A DNA stretch of 64,000 nt from Bradyrhizobium diazoefficiens (GCF_016612535.1 NZ_JAENXS010000002.1:930001-994000); one strand, 5' to 3'. Positions 1 to 8,390 are shown, numbered from the stretch's first letter. Translations and numbers: made by a program. Notes: generated by a model from the letters alone, not told the origin.

Positions 1-591
1 ATCCTGCTGGTCCAGTTCTTCACCATCACACTGGCGGGCTTCGCGTTCGCGCGGCTCGACTTCGCCGGCAAGTCGCTGATCTTCTATTTGTTCCTGATGC
101 AGCTGATGCTGGTGCCGGTGCTGCTGATCGTGCCGAATTTGCGCATCATCGCGCAATTCGGCCTCTACGACACGCTAGCCGGCGTGATGATGCCGTTCTT
201 CGCCTCCGCCTTCGGCACCTTCCTGATGCGCCAGGCCTTCGAAGCCATACCGACCGAGCTGGAAGACGCCGCCCTGATCGACGGCGCCAGCCTGTTGCAG
301 CGCATCCGCCACATCTACGTGCCGCTGTCGATCCCGAGCTTCTCGGCGTTCGCGATCATCTCCGTGACCAGCCATTGGAACGACTTCCTGTGGCCGCTGA
401 TGGTGATCAATTCGCCGGACAAGCGGCCGCTCACGGTGGGCTTGTCCGTCTTCACTGCGACCGCGGAAGGCACGCAGGCCTGGGGCACCATCGCTGCCGG
501 CACGCTGATGGTGATCGCGCCGCTGCTCATCACCTTCCTGATTTTCCAGAAGCGCTTCATCAGTTCTTTCGTCACCTCAGGCATCAAATAG
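1..591 (+). CDS. Carbohydrate ABC transporter permease (MalG/UgpE-like), 5' end cut by window
   Basis: Inner-membrane permease subunit of a sugar-type ABC importer. The frame is open from base 1, so the N-terminus lies outside the window; 196 residues are visible. Several hydrophobic segments are present, and the cytoplasmic EAA loop that docks the ATPase is clear (EDAALIDGAS at about visible residues 88-97). The C-terminus (LITFLIFQKRFISSFVTSGIK-type ending, here split by the stop at 589-591) is typical of MalG/UgpE proteins. The binding-protein gene follows 11 bases downstream and its ribosome-binding site overlaps this stop codon, so the two are cotranscribed. The other permease and the ATPase presumably lie to the left. 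The substrate cannot be read from the sequence. Confidence 0.93.
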   Translation: MLLVQFFTITLAGFAFARLDFAGKSLIFYLFLMQLMLVPVLLIVPNLRIIAQFGLYDTLAGVMMPFFASAFGTFLMRQAFEAIPTELEDAALIDGASLLQRIRHIYVPLSIPSFSAFAIISVTSHWNDFLWPLMVINSPDKRPLTVGLSVFTATAEGTQAWGTIAAGTLMVIAPLLITFLIFQKRFISSFVTSGIK

Positions 592-602
592 GAGATTTCT
601 CG

Positions 603-1934
603 ATGCTGTTTTCCCGCAGGCTCATGCTCGGCCTCGCCATCGCAGGCACTATGGCAACTACCCTCGCCGTCCCGGCGATGGCCGAAGGTCCGACCGAGAT
701 CGACCTGTTCTTTCCCGTGCCCGTCGACGGCAAGCTCGCCCGCGACATGGGCACGCTGATCAAGGAGTTCAACGACGGTCATCCCGACATCAAGGCGACC
801 GCCGTCTACACCGGCTCCTATGACGACACGCTGATCAAGACGCGCGCCTCGATCAAGGCCGGCAAGCCGCCCGCCGCCGTGATCATGTCGGCGAATTTCC
901 TGCTCGACATGCAGATCGAGAACGAGCTCACCAATCTCGACGGCCTGATCGCCGCCGACGGCACCACCAAGGATAAGTTCCTCGGGCAGTTCTTCCCGGC
1001 GCTGAGCGGCAACGCGGTGATCAACCGTTCGGTCTACGGCGTGCCGTTCCAGAATTCGACGCCGCTGCTTTACATCAACGCCGACAAGGCCAAGGAAGCC
1101 GGCCTCGATCCGAACAAGCCGCCGCAGACCTGGGCCGAGCTCACCGACTGGGCCAAGAAGCTCACCAAGCGCGAGGGCGACAAGGTGACCCAATGGGGCA
1201 TCGCGATCCCCTGCGCCTATGACTATTGCGGCTGGATGATGGAAACGCTCACCATGTCCAATGGCGGGCGCTACTACAACGAGGAGTTCGGTGGCGAGGT
1301 CTATTACGACACGCCCACGATGCTGGGCGCGCTGACCTGGTGGAACGATCTCGTCTCCAAGTACAAGGTCCACCCGCCCGGCGCCACGCCTGGTCCGGCC
1401 GTCAGCACCTCCTTCATCTCCGGCAATGCCGCGATGATGATGCTGTCGACGGGCTCGCTGACCTATGTGCGCGAGAACGCCAAGTTCAACTACAAGGTCG
1501 CCTTCATCCCGCGCAACGTCCGCAACGCCGTGCCGATCGGCGGCGCCTCGCTGATCATTCCGGCGGGCGTGGAAGCGGACAAGCAGAAGGCCGCCTGGAC
1601 GCTGATCAAGTGGATGACCTCGCCCGAGAAGAGCGCCTGGTGGAGCCGTGCCACCGGCTATTTCGCGCCCAACATGGCCGCCTACAAGACGCCTGACATG
1701 ATCGACTTCCTCAACAAGCACCCGGACGCCAAGACCGCCGTCGAGCAGCTCGACGTCGCCAAGCCCTGGTTTGCGACCTACAAGACCGTGCCGGTCCGCA
1801 AGAACCTCGAGGACGAGGTGATGCTGGTCCTCAACGGCAAGAAGCAGCCGAAGGAGGCGCTCGTCGCCGCCCAGAAGGCCGCCGACGAGACGCTGAAGCC
1901 ATACAACGCGGAGACGTCACTGAAGCTGCCGTAA
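603..1934 (+). CDS. ABC transporter sugar-type substrate-binding protein (UgpB-like)
   Basis: Periplasmic family 1 extracellular solute-binding protein of 443 residues. The ATG at 603 was chosen because AGGAG lies about 8 bases upstream and the protein then begins with a normal Sec signal peptide (RR near the start, hydrophobic core, cleavage after VPAMA). A longer in-frame extension upstream overlaps the permease and is not credible. Internal features resemble UgpB, the glycerol-3-phosphate binder: tryptophan-rich ligand-lobe segments and a late segment of the form WTLIKWMTSPE. It forms an operon with the preceding permease. Glycerophosphodiester or a sugar is the plausible ligand class, but the exact ligand is not determinable here. 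Confidence 0.93.
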   Translation: MLFSRRLMLGLAIAGTMATTLAVPAMAEGPTEIDLFFPVPVDGKLARDMGTLIKEFNDGHPDIKATAVYTGSYDDTLIKTRASIKAGKPPAAVIMSANFLLDMQIENELTNLDGLIAADGTTKDKFLGQFFPALSGNAVINRSVYGVPFQNSTPLLYINADKAKEAGLDPNKPPQTWAELTDWAKKLTKREGDKVTQWGIAIPCAYDYCGWMMETLTMSNGGRYYNEEFGGEVYYDTPTMLGALTWWNDLVSKYKVHPPGATPGPAVSTSFISGNAAMMMLSTGSLTYVRENAKFNYKVAFIPRNVRNAVPIGGASLIIPAGVEADKQKAAWTLIKWMTSPEKSAWWSRATGYFAPNMAAYKTPDMIDFLNKHPDAKTAVEQLDVAKPWFATYKTVPVRKNLEDEVMLVLNGKKQPKEALVAAQKAADETLKPYNAETSLKLP

Positions 1935-1944
1935 GACGGCTTCA

Positions 1945-2032
1945 GTAGGGTGGATTAGCCGAAGGCGTAATCCACCAAAGACGTTCCGCGTGCGAGAAGA
2001 GTGGCGGGTTACGCTACGCTAACCCGCCCTAC
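1945..2032. repeat. Paired REP-like palindromes (BIME-type)
   Basis: Two perfect stem-loops sit side by side after the binding-protein gene. The first has arms GGTGGATTA/TAATCCACC at 1949-1976, with GCC-GAA-GGC inside its loop. The second has arms GGCGGGTTA/TAACCCGCC at 2003-2028. They are enclosed by an outer pair GTAGGG (1945-1950) and CCCTAC (2027-2032). This looks like a dispersed bacterial interspersed palindromic unit. It may also act as a transcript 3' end stabiliser. Confidence 0.75.
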
Positions 2033-2165
2033 GCACCTGATCTGGTGGGTCGCCATTAACCCCCCATCCACCATCCGGCCCGCCCCGCCGCCGGTAACCA
2101 CGAGAATTAACAGACCCTCAATTCACCCCGGACAAGTCTAGCAATGTTTCAGGGGGATTTTTGCC

Positions 2166-2276
2166 GTGGATCTGTTGGTTTTCGAGTTCCTGGGGCTGGC
2201 CTTGGTCGCCATGTGCGTCGTCGTGGTGGCAATGCCCTGCGCGCGCAAACCCTCCCGGCGCATCCGTTACGAATAG
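2166..2276 (+). CDS. Possible 36-residue single-pass membrane microprotein
   Basis: A short reading frame starts with GTG and is preceded by AGGGGGA about 8 bases upstream. It encodes one strongly hydrophobic helix (about residues 4-24) followed by a basic tail (CARKPSRRIRYE). That layout is typical of bacterial membrane microproteins with an inside-positive C-terminus. It lies alone between the REP unit and the RNase D gene. I do not recognise a family. The good ribosome-binding site and clean amphipathic organisation support it; the short length leaves real doubt. Confidence 0.45.
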   Translation: MDLLVFEFLGLALVAMCVVVVAMPCARKPSRRIRYE

Positions 2277-2393
2277 GACTTTCGGCCGAAAACAGCGATT
2301 CCGGCCCGAATGCAAGGCTCGAATTCGTCAAGAGCCCCTTGACATCACAGCGCTTTCGGCAGAACGGCTGATGGCAAGTGTCATGGGCCGTTC

Positions 2394-3542
2394 ATGGATT
2401 TGATTACCACCACCGCTGACCTCGCGGCTGCCTGCAGCCGACTGGCCAAGCATCCCGTCATTACCGTCGATACCGAGTTCCTGCGCGAGACCACCTATTA
2501 CCCGCTGTTGTGCGTGGTGCAGTTGGCCAGCGCCGAGGAAGCGATCGTCGTCGATACCCTGGCCGAGGGCATCGACCTCAAGCCGTTCTTCGAGCTGATG
2601 GCCAACGAGAGCGTGCTGAAGGTGTTTCACGCCGCGCGCCAGGACATCGAGATCATCTGGCACCAGGCCAACATCATCCCGCATCCGGTGTTCGACACCC
2701 AGGTCGCGGCGATGGTGCTCGGCTATGGCGACAGCATCGCCTATGACGCCCTGGTCGAGAAGGTCACCGGCCACCGCCCGGACAAGACCCACCGCTTCAC
2801 CGACTGGTCGCGGCGGCCGCTGACCAAGGAGCAGATGCACTACGCGGTCTCCGACGTCACGCATCTGCGCGATGTGTTTGCCGCGCTCGACGCCGATTTG
2901 AAGAAGCGCCGCCGCAGCGAATGGGTCTCCATCGAGATGGAGGTTTTGACCTCGCCCAAGACCTACGACTTCCACCCCGAGCGCGCCTGGGAGCGGCTGA
3001 AGACACGGGTGCGCAAGCCGAAAGACCTCGCGGTGCTGATGGAGGTTGCGGCCTGGCGCGAGCAGGAGGCGCAGAGCCGCGACGTGCCGCGCGGACGCGT
3101 GCTGCGCGACGAGGCCATCAGCGACATCGCCACCCACGCGCCGAACACGCTGGAGAAGCTCGCCCATCTGCGCTCGGTGCCGAAGGGGTTCGAGAAGTCC
3201 AAATGGGGCGCGGACATCGTCGCCGCCGTCGAGCGCGGCCTGGCGCGAGATCATTCCACGCTGCCGAAGCTCGAGAAGCCGCGCAACAACAACAATGGCG
3301 CTGCGACCGTCGAGCTTCTGAAAGTGCTGCTGCGCATGACTGCCGAGCGCCATGCAGTCGCCAGCAAGGTGATCGCAACCGTCGACGATCTCGAGGAGAT
3401 CGCAGCCGACGACGACGCCGACGTGCCGGCGCTGCGCGGCTGGCGCCGCGAGCTGTTCGGCGACGCCGCGCTGAAGCTAAAGCGCGGCGAGCTGGCGCTG
3501 GCGATCGAGAAGGGCCGCGTGATCGGGGTTCAGCGGGCTTAG
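2394..3542 (+). CDS. rnd: Ribonuclease D
   Basis: A 3'-5' exoribonuclease that trims tRNA precursors and other structured RNAs in the cytoplasm; 382 residues, the usual size. The DEDDy exonuclease motifs are visible: DTEFLRE near residue 25, HAARQDIE near residue 80, and YAVSDVTHL near residue 155. A C-terminal HRDC-type helical region follows (about 210-290). The start is ATG 2394; no strong ribosome-binding site precedes it. The gene stands alone here, bounded on the right by a large inverted repeat. In related genomes RNase D genes often lie near ppk/ppx, which are 10 kb away in this window. Confidence 0.95.
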   Translation: MDLITTTADLAAACSRLAKHPVITVDTEFLRETTYYPLLCVVQLASAEEAIVVDTLAEGIDLKPFFELMANESVLKVFHAARQDIEIIWHQANIIPHPVFDTQVAAMVLGYGDSIAYDALVEKVTGHRPDKTHRFTDWSRRPLTKEQMHYAVSDVTHLRDVFAALDADLKKRRRSEWVSIEMEVLTSPKTYDFHPERAWERLKTRVRKPKDLAVLMEVAAWREQEAQSRDVPRGRVLRDEAISDIATHAPNTLEKLAHLRSVPKGFEKSKWGADIVAAVERGLARDHSTLPKLEKPRNNNNGAATVELLKVLLRMTAERHAVASKVIATVDDLEEIAADDDADVPALRGWRRELFGDAALKLKRGELALAIEKGRVIGVQRA

Positions 3543-3565
3543 GCGAGTTGCGCTCCCTCCCCTAG

Positions 3566-3691
3566 GTCGTCCCGGCGCAGGCCGGGACCCATAGCCACAG
3601 GGAGGAGTTTGGCGAAGACTCTTCGTCCGGTGCTTTCACCAACCTCATCGATAGATCACGCAGTATGGGTCCCGGCCTGCGCCGGGACGAC
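3566..3691. repeat. 28-bp perfect inverted repeat around a 70-base loop (REP pair)
   Basis: The left arm at 3566-3593 and right arm at 3664-3691 are exact reverse complements over 28 bases. Each arm contains its own short palindrome (TCCCGGC, 4-base loop, GCCGGGA). The pair lies between the convergent ends of rnd and the aminotransferase gene, so it may serve as a bidirectional terminator. Its self-complementary arms mark it as a dispersed REP element rather than a simple terminator. Confidence 0.8.
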
Positions 3692-3728
3692 ACCGACGAT
3701 GCGCACAGCTTACGATGAAACGCCGACC

Positions 3729-5111
3729 TTACGCCGGCGTCAGCTTCGCCACTTCCGGCTTCATGTCATCCAGCACGCCTGATATCGCGCCGATGAGGTC
3801 GTCGATCTGGGCCTTGGTGACGATCAGCGGCGGGCAGATGGCGATGGCATCGAGCATGTTGCGCGAGATCACGCCGCGCTCCTGGAGCATGCGGCTCGCC
3901 ATGCCGCCGACGGCGCCGGGCGTGACGGCCGCGGTCTTGCGGCCCTTGTCGAGCACGAGCTCGATCGCTGCGATCATGCCGACGCCGCGGACCTCGCCAA
4001 CCAGCGGATGGCTGGTGAGCTCGCGCAGCTTGCCCTGCATGTAGCCGCCGAGCTCGGCGGCATGCGCGACGAGGCCGCGCTCCTCGATGATCTTGAGGTT
4101 TTCCAGCGCAATCGCCGAGCCGACCGGATGGCCGCCGGCGGTGAAGCCGTGGCCGAGCACGCCGATCTTGTTGCTCTCGTCCGCGATCGGCTCGAACATG
4201 CGGTCGTTCATGATGATCGCCGACAACGGGAAATAGCTCGAGGTGATCTGCTTGGAGACCACGATCGCGTCCGGCTTGATGCCGTAGGTTTCGCAGCCGA
4301 ACATCTTGCCGGTACGACCGAAGCCGCAGATCACCTCATCGGCGATCAGCAGGATGTCGTACTTGTTCAAAACCTTCTGGATCTTGTCCCAATAGGTCGC
4401 CGGCGGCACGACGACGCCGCCCGCCCCCATCACCGGCTCGCCGAAGAAGGCCGCGATCGTATCCGGTCCTTCCTTCTGAATCAGCGCGTCGAGCTCCTCG
4501 GCCCGGCGCGTCGCGAACGCCTCCTCGCTCTCGCCGGGCGCGCCGTCCTTGTAGAAATGCGGCGAACCCGTGTGCAGGATGTTCGGCAGCGGCAGGTCGA
4601 ACGAGCGGTGGTTGTTAGGCAGGCCGGTGAGGCTTGCCGACGCGATGGTGACGCCGTGATAGGCGCGCATGCGGCTGATGATCTTCTTGCGCTGGGGCTG
4701 GCCGAGTGCGTTGGAGCGGTAGGCGATCAGCTTCAGGACGGTGTCGTTCGCCTCCGAACCGGAATTGGTGAAGAACACCTTGCTCATCGGCACCGGCGCG
4801 AGCGCCACCAGCTTCTCGGCGAGGTCGATCGAGGGCCCGTGCGACTTGGCCGAGAAGGTGTGGTAAAACGGCAGCGCCAGCATCTGCTTGTGCGCGGCGT
4901 CAACCAGCCGCTTCTCGTTGAAGCCGAGCCCGACGCTCCACAGGCCTGCCATCGCCTCGAAATAGCGCTTGCCCGCCGCGTCGAACACGTAAGGTCCCTC
5001 GCCGCGCTCGATCACCAGCGGACCGGCCTGCTGATGCGCACGCGCGTTGGTATAGGCGTGGAGCTGATACGCCACATCCCGGGCTTCTTGCGAGTTGGGC
5101 AGCATGGACAT
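3729..5111 (-). CDS. Class III aminotransferase (omega-amino acid/putrescine-pyruvate type)
   Basis: A PLP-dependent aminotransferase of 460 residues, moving an amino group from an amine or omega-amino acid to a keto acid, usually pyruvate. Family features are clear: the TNSGSEAND phosphate-binding segment near residue 115, the DEVICGFGRTG motif with the PLP-contacting Asp near residue 260, and the Schiff-base lysine in VVSKQITSS near residue 289. The start ATG at 5111 is followed two codons on by another Met. The gene stands alone, convergent with rnd. Candidate substrates include putrescine, beta-alanine and gamma-aminobutyrate; the sequence does not decide between them. Confidence 0.93.
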   Translation of the reverse strand: MSMLPNSQEARDVAYQLHAYTNARAHQQAGPLVIERGEGPYVFDAAGKRYFEAMAGLWSVGLGFNEKRLVDAAHKQMLALPFYHTFSAKSHGPSIDLAEKLVALAPVPMSKVFFTNSGSEANDTVLKLIAYRSNALGQPQRKKIISRMRAYHGVTIASASLTGLPNNHRSFDLPLPNILHTGSPHFYKDGAPGESEEAFATRRAEELDALIQKEGPDTIAAFFGEPVMGAGGVVVPPATYWDKIQKVLNKYDILLIADEVICGFGRTGKMFGCETYGIKPDAIVVSKQITSSYFPLSAIIMNDRMFEPIADESNKIGVLGHGFTAGGHPVGSAIALENLKIIEERGLVAHAAELGGYMQGKLRELTSHPLVGEVRGVGMIAAIELVLDKGRKTAAVTPGAVGGMASRMLQERGVISRNMLDAIAICPPLIVTKAQIDDLIGAISGVLDDMKPEVAKLTPA

Positions 5112-5247
5112 TTGCGGGATCCCTTACGATCACGTGGCCGGCGCGGCCAACATGAGTTGGCTATTGCGATGGGGCTGAACTTGCAACGCCAATTCGTCGG
5201 CAGCAAGCGCTCAGCAGCGATGCACAAAGCCGCACACAAAACCGCGC

Positions 5248-5415
5248 TCAGGCCGCGCCGTCGTCGTGCCCCTCTTCGTCGGCCGCGGCCTCCCTCACCT
5301 CGACCAGCGCCATCGACAACAGATAGACGGTCGTAGGCAGACCGACCCGGCGTGCCGTCTCGACGGCACGCGACAGATCGCTAGCCAGTTCCCTGAGCTC
5401 GTCCTCCCGAGACAA
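5248..5415 (-). CDS. Small hypothetical protein (55 aa)
   Basis: A TTG-started frame encodes a compact, charged, mostly helical 55-residue protein (LSREDELRELASDLSRAV at the start, DEEGHDD near the end). It sits directly downstream of the isochorismatase-like gene on the same strand, with 34 bases between the two. A G-rich stretch (GGATGGGGTGGGA) precedes the start and could serve as ribosome-binding site. I recognise no family. It may be the last gene of the LysR-controlled operon. The regular heptad-like spacing of Leu, Ala and Val argues that it is coding. Confidence 0.5.
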   Translation of the reverse strand: MSREDELRELASDLSRAVETARRVGLPTTVYLLSMALVEVREAAADEEGHDDGAA

Positions 5416-5449
5416 TGTCCCACCCCATCCATCCGCCGATCGCGTCTGC

Positions 5450-6010
5450 CTAGACCGCGACGGCGCCGCTGGTTCTGATCAGTTCGGCGCTGGACTGGAT
5501 TGTAGCAAAGTTCGCGATGACATTCACCACCGACTGTTGGTAGGTGGCCGCCTCGCCTGTGCCCGGCTGTCGGCAGGCCACGGCATCGTTGACCACCTGG
5601 TAGCGGTGGCTGCGGTGAAATCCTTCGACGACGGTAGCCAGGATGGTCTCGTCGAGGGAAAAGCCCGTCAGCACGCAATGCAGATTGCGAATACTGGACA
5701 TGTGGTCCACGAACCGCGACGAGCTGTAGGCCGAGGGCAACGGGTGCTCGAACGTCATCTCGCCCGGCTGGGGCCGCGCCTGCGCAATCCAATCCGTCAG
5801 CCTGGATGACGGATTGAACCACGCCGCCTGCGCGATGCGCTTCAAGTGCATCACCGGCCAGCGATTGTTGCGCCACAGTTCCAGAAGCGCGAGGCAGCGC
5901 GCCGTGGCGGCGCCGCCGTCGACAATGACGTGGCCGCGCCCCTGAGTCAGATATTCGACCTGGAGATCCGCGCAGACCAGGACCAGCGGATCGTAGATGG
6001 AGACCGGCAT
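5450..6010 (-). CDS. Isochorismatase-like cysteine hydrolase homologue lacking the catalytic Cys
   Basis: A 186-residue protein with the isochorismatase (nicotinamidase-like) fold. The first triad residue is present (Asp15 in CADLQ). The nucleophile motif, normally G-V-x-T-x-x-C-V, reads GFSLDETILAT, so the nucleophilic Cys is Thr122. The usual catalytic Lys region reads FEHPLPSAY, suggesting His at the Lys position. Two of three catalytic residues therefore appear substituted, and hydrolase activity is doubtful; it may bind rather than cleave its ligand. It is the third gene of a minus-strand operon behind two GNAT-type genes, 25 bases after the second. Confidence 0.8.
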   Translation of the reverse strand: MPVSIYDPLVLVCADLQVEYLTQGRGHVIVDGGAATARCLALLELWRNNRWPVMHLKRIAQAAWFNPSSRLTDWIAQARPQPGEMTFEHPLPSAYSSSRFVDHMSSIRNLHCVLTGFSLDETILATVVEGFHRSHRYQVVNDAVACRQPGTGEAATYQQSVVNVIANFATIQSSAELIRTSGAVAV

Positions 6011-6035
6011 CGTCTTGCGCGGAGCTGCGCCAGTT

Positions 6036-6662
6036 TCAGCGGTCGGCGAGCGCGAGATCCCGCAGCGGCGAACTCACCGCCCGGCCCGCCGAGGCATCGA
6101 GCACGCCCGGCCGGTCCCAATCGCCCTCGGGGCGGATGATCACGTAGGGATCGCTGTCCAGCGTGATGGCATCCGGCCCGGGCTCGATCTCCAGCAGCAT
6201 TTCCGTGTAGGAAAAATCCGAGAAGGTGATCTTGCGGTTGTGACCGAGCGGCTTGGCGCCGAAATGAGCCCAGAAATCGACCAGCCGGTCCTGCGCCTGG
6301 CCGTAGATCTTGCGAAAACCCTTGCGCTTCACATAGTCGACGCTTGCCTGCACAAGCTTGAACGAGATGCGCGAGCGCCGATATTGGTGACGCACCGCGA
6401 GCCGCTCCACCTTGGCGAAGTCGCCAAAGAAACGCACGCGCAAACAGCCCGCAGGCTCGTTGCCGATGTAGCCGATGAAATGCGCGGCCACCATGTCGTT
6501 GCCGTCGAACTCCTCGTCGAATGGGCAATCCTGCTCGGCAAGATAGACCGCGGAGCGAATGGCCGTGACCAGCATGAGGTCGCTCGGATCGCGCGCAAGC
6601 CGGATGGTGATGGCGCGGGAGTCGGGCTTGGCGAGGGGAATCCTAGTGCCGTGCATCTGCAA
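6036..6662 (-). CDS. GNAT family N-acetyltransferase
   Basis: A 208-residue acyl-CoA-dependent transferase. The GNAT core is seen in order: an N-terminal helix-strand region (RSAVYLAEQDCPF), the beta4 strand ending in VERLAV, and the acetyl-CoA pyrophosphate loop region HQYRRSRISFKLV, then the later strand KIYGQAQDRLVDFWAHFG. The loop is less canonical than Q/R-x-x-G-x-G/A, which lowers confidence in the acceptor type. The start overlaps the end of the preceding gene by 20 bases, so the two are translationally coupled. The acceptor is unknown. With an isochorismatase-like partner and LysR regulator, small-molecule modification is a reasonable inference. Confidence 0.85.
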   Translation of the reverse strand: MQMHGTRIPLAKPDSRAITIRLARDPSDLMLVTAIRSAVYLAEQDCPFDEEFDGNDMVAAHFIGYIGNEPAGCLRVRFFGDFAKVERLAVRHQYRRSRISFKLVQASVDYVKRKGFRKIYGQAQDRLVDFWAHFGAKPLGHNRKITFSDFSYTEMLLEIEPGPDAITLDSDPYVIIRPEGDWDRPGVLDASAGRAVSSPLRDLALADR

Positions 6663-7260
6663 AACTCCTTGCTTGGATGATCGCGCCCGGCATGCGCATC
6701 GGCTGCCGATTCCAGGGACGCGCGTAACACCAGAGGTCGGGCTGGAAGCTCGAAACGGGCCCGAATCCGGTCGCCCTCATGATTTCGCGTCCGGCCACGG
6801 TTGATGGCTGCGCATAGCAGTCCGCGCCGCGGAATCTTATCTGACGCAGATGAGCCGCGGCCTTGCCGAGACCGGCGATGCCGCGACCGGTCGCGGCGAT
6901 CGCCCAGATGTAGATCGCCGAAACCTCTTCGTTCGCCGAGGCAAGATGGCGTACGTCCGGTGCGGTCAGAGTGATGTCGTCGAGCAGAAGTGCATCATGT
7001 CCGCGGTCGTTGAGGAACAAGAAGGCCATGCCGCCGAGCAGATTGCCTTTCCGGGTGAACGTCAGGATGCTCTGGGGATCGAAGGCGAAATATTTCGCAA
7101 GCTCCATCGCCCCGATCTGCACGCCGGGCACCAGCCGGTATGCCATTTCCGAAAGTGCTGCGATTTCGGTCGATTGCGCGCAACGGACATCCACCTCGGG
7201 GCTCAGCGGCAAGGCATCGAAATCATGCCTCGCGGCAAACGAGCCCCTTTCCATACTCAT
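6643..7260 (-). CDS. Uncharacterised protein with GNAT-like features
   Basis: A 205-residue protein, first gene of the minus-strand operon. I cannot name a family with certainty. The pattern of strand (ILTFTRKGNLLGGMAFLFL), a second strand around LLLDDITLTAP, then YIWAIAATGRGIAGLGKAA with a glycine-rich turn, resembles an acetyltransferase fold. The next segment (AQPSTVAGREIMRATGF) fits the GNAT C-terminal helix and strand. It is divergent from the LysR gene with 71 bases between them, and overlaps the next GNAT gene by 20 bases. It may act with that enzyme on the same substrate or as a heteromer. Confidence 0.75.
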   Translation of the reverse strand: MSMERGSFAARHDFDALPLSPEVDVRCAQSTEIAALSEMAYRLVPGVQIGAMELAKYFAFDPQSILTFTRKGNLLGGMAFLFLNDRGHDALLLDDITLTAPDVRHLASANEEVSAIYIWAIAATGRGIAGLGKAAAHLRQIRFRGADCYAQPSTVAGREIMRATGFGPVSSFQPDLWCYARPWNRQPMRMPGAIIQARSFADARH

Positions 7261-7331
7261 GTCGTCCCTCTATCGTTCATGGGTTTTGTACGCCGCTATG
7301 AGGAAAAGCTTAGCGGCTGGAGATCAGGAGT

Positions 7332-8372
7332 ATGCAGCAAGTATTGCACCGGGGTGCTGCATTGATGCAGCACCATGAAGAAGCGCTAAATGCGTCCTGG
7401 GACGATTTGAAACTCTTTTTAGCCTGCGCGAAATTTAAAAGTTTCCGCAACGCCGCCGAAGAGCTCGGGCTCACCTCCACCACATTGATGCGCCGGATCG
7501 GCCGGCTCGAAGACAGCATCGGTTGCAAGCTTTTCCTGCGCGACCAGAGCGGGCTCACGCTCAGCGACGAAGGTACCGCGATGATCGCAGACGTTGCGCA
7601 CATGGAGCGTCACGCCTTCAACGTCTTCCGGCGCGCATCGCGCTCGTCGAACGACACGTCGGGCACCGTGCGCGTCGCGGTGACTGAAGGTCCCGGCAAT
7701 TTCTGGATCCTGCCGCGGCTGATCGATTTCCAGAAGACCTATCGCAAGATCACCGTCGATCTGCGTTGCGCGATGGAGCAGGCCGACGTTGCGCGACTGG
7801 AGTCGGACATCGCGATCCAGCTCGAGCCGCCGACCAACTCCGATCTCATCGTCGCCAAGCTCGGCCGGCTGCACATCTATCCCTTCGTCTCCAAGCAGTA
7901 TGCGGATCTCTACGGCGTGCCGGCGACCCTCGCCGACTTGACGAGCCACCGCATCATCAAGCAGAGCGCGCCGCAAGTCGACGACAGCGCCTATGCCCGC
8001 GTACTCGGGTTGAAATCTCTGGAGGGCATCGTCGGGATCAAGACCAACTCCTCGGTCGGCGTGCTCTATGCGGTCGAGCGCGGCGCCGGCATCGGCTTCC
8101 TGCCGACGGCGTCGATCGCGCTCGGCGTGCCGCTTGTCGCCGTCGACCTCGGCGTCAGCCACCACGCCGACCTCTGGCTCACTTATCACAAGGAGTTCCG
8201 CACCTCCGAGCGGCACAAGATCGTGGTCGACTGGCTGAAGAAGATATTCGATCCCAAAACCTATCCCTGCTTCCGCGACGAGTTCATCCATCCGAACGCG
8301 CTGGTGCCGATGATGACTGCAACACGCGAGGGATTCGGATTGATGGGCTATGTCGCGGCGATGCCGACGTGA
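7332..8372 (+). CDS. LysR-family transcriptional regulator
   Basis: A 346-residue DNA-binding regulator. The N-terminal winged helix-turn-helix begins around residue 24 (WDDLKLFLACAKFKSF) with the recognition helix region TSTTLMRRIGRLE. The C-terminal part, from about residue 110, is the LysR substrate-binding domain that senses a small-molecule co-inducer. It is divergent from the three-gene GNAT/isochorismatase operon, the usual arrangement for a LysR regulator and its target. The start is uncertain: ATG 7332 is given, but TTG 7344 and ATG 7365 are in frame, and a perfect palindrome covers 7353-7374. If that palindrome is its own operator, the later start is more attractive. Confidence 0.92.
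   Translation: MQQVLHRGAALMQHHEEALNASWDDLKLFLACAKFKSFRNAAEELGLTSTTLMRRIGRLEDSIGCKLFLRDQSGLTLSDEGTAMIADVAHMERHAFNVFRRASRSSNDTSGTVRVAVTEGPGNFWILPRLIDFQKTYRKITVDLRCAMEQADVARLESDIAIQLEPPTNSDLIVAKLGRLHIYPFVSKQYADLYGVPATLADLTSHRIIKQSAPQVDDSAYARVLGLKSLEGIVGIKTNSSVGVLYAVERGAGIGFLPTASIALGVPLVAVDLGVSHHADLWLTYHKEFRTSERHKIVVDWLKKIFDPKTYPCFRDEFIHPNALVPMMTATREGFGLMGYVAAMPT
7353..7374. promoter_or_regulatory. Perfect 10-bp palindrome at the LysR 5' end, possible operator
   Basis: Arms GGTGCTGCAT (7353-7362) and ATGCAGCACC (7365-7374) are exact reverse complements around a TG centre. A partial half-site (ATGCAGCA) occurs just upstream at 7332-7339, next to ATTGCACC. The position, between or just inside divergent LysR and operon starts, suits a LysR autoregulatory site. 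The alternative is an RNA hairpin affecting translation of the regulator. Confidence 0.5.
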
Positions 8373-8390
8373 ACACCAACGAGCGGCACT

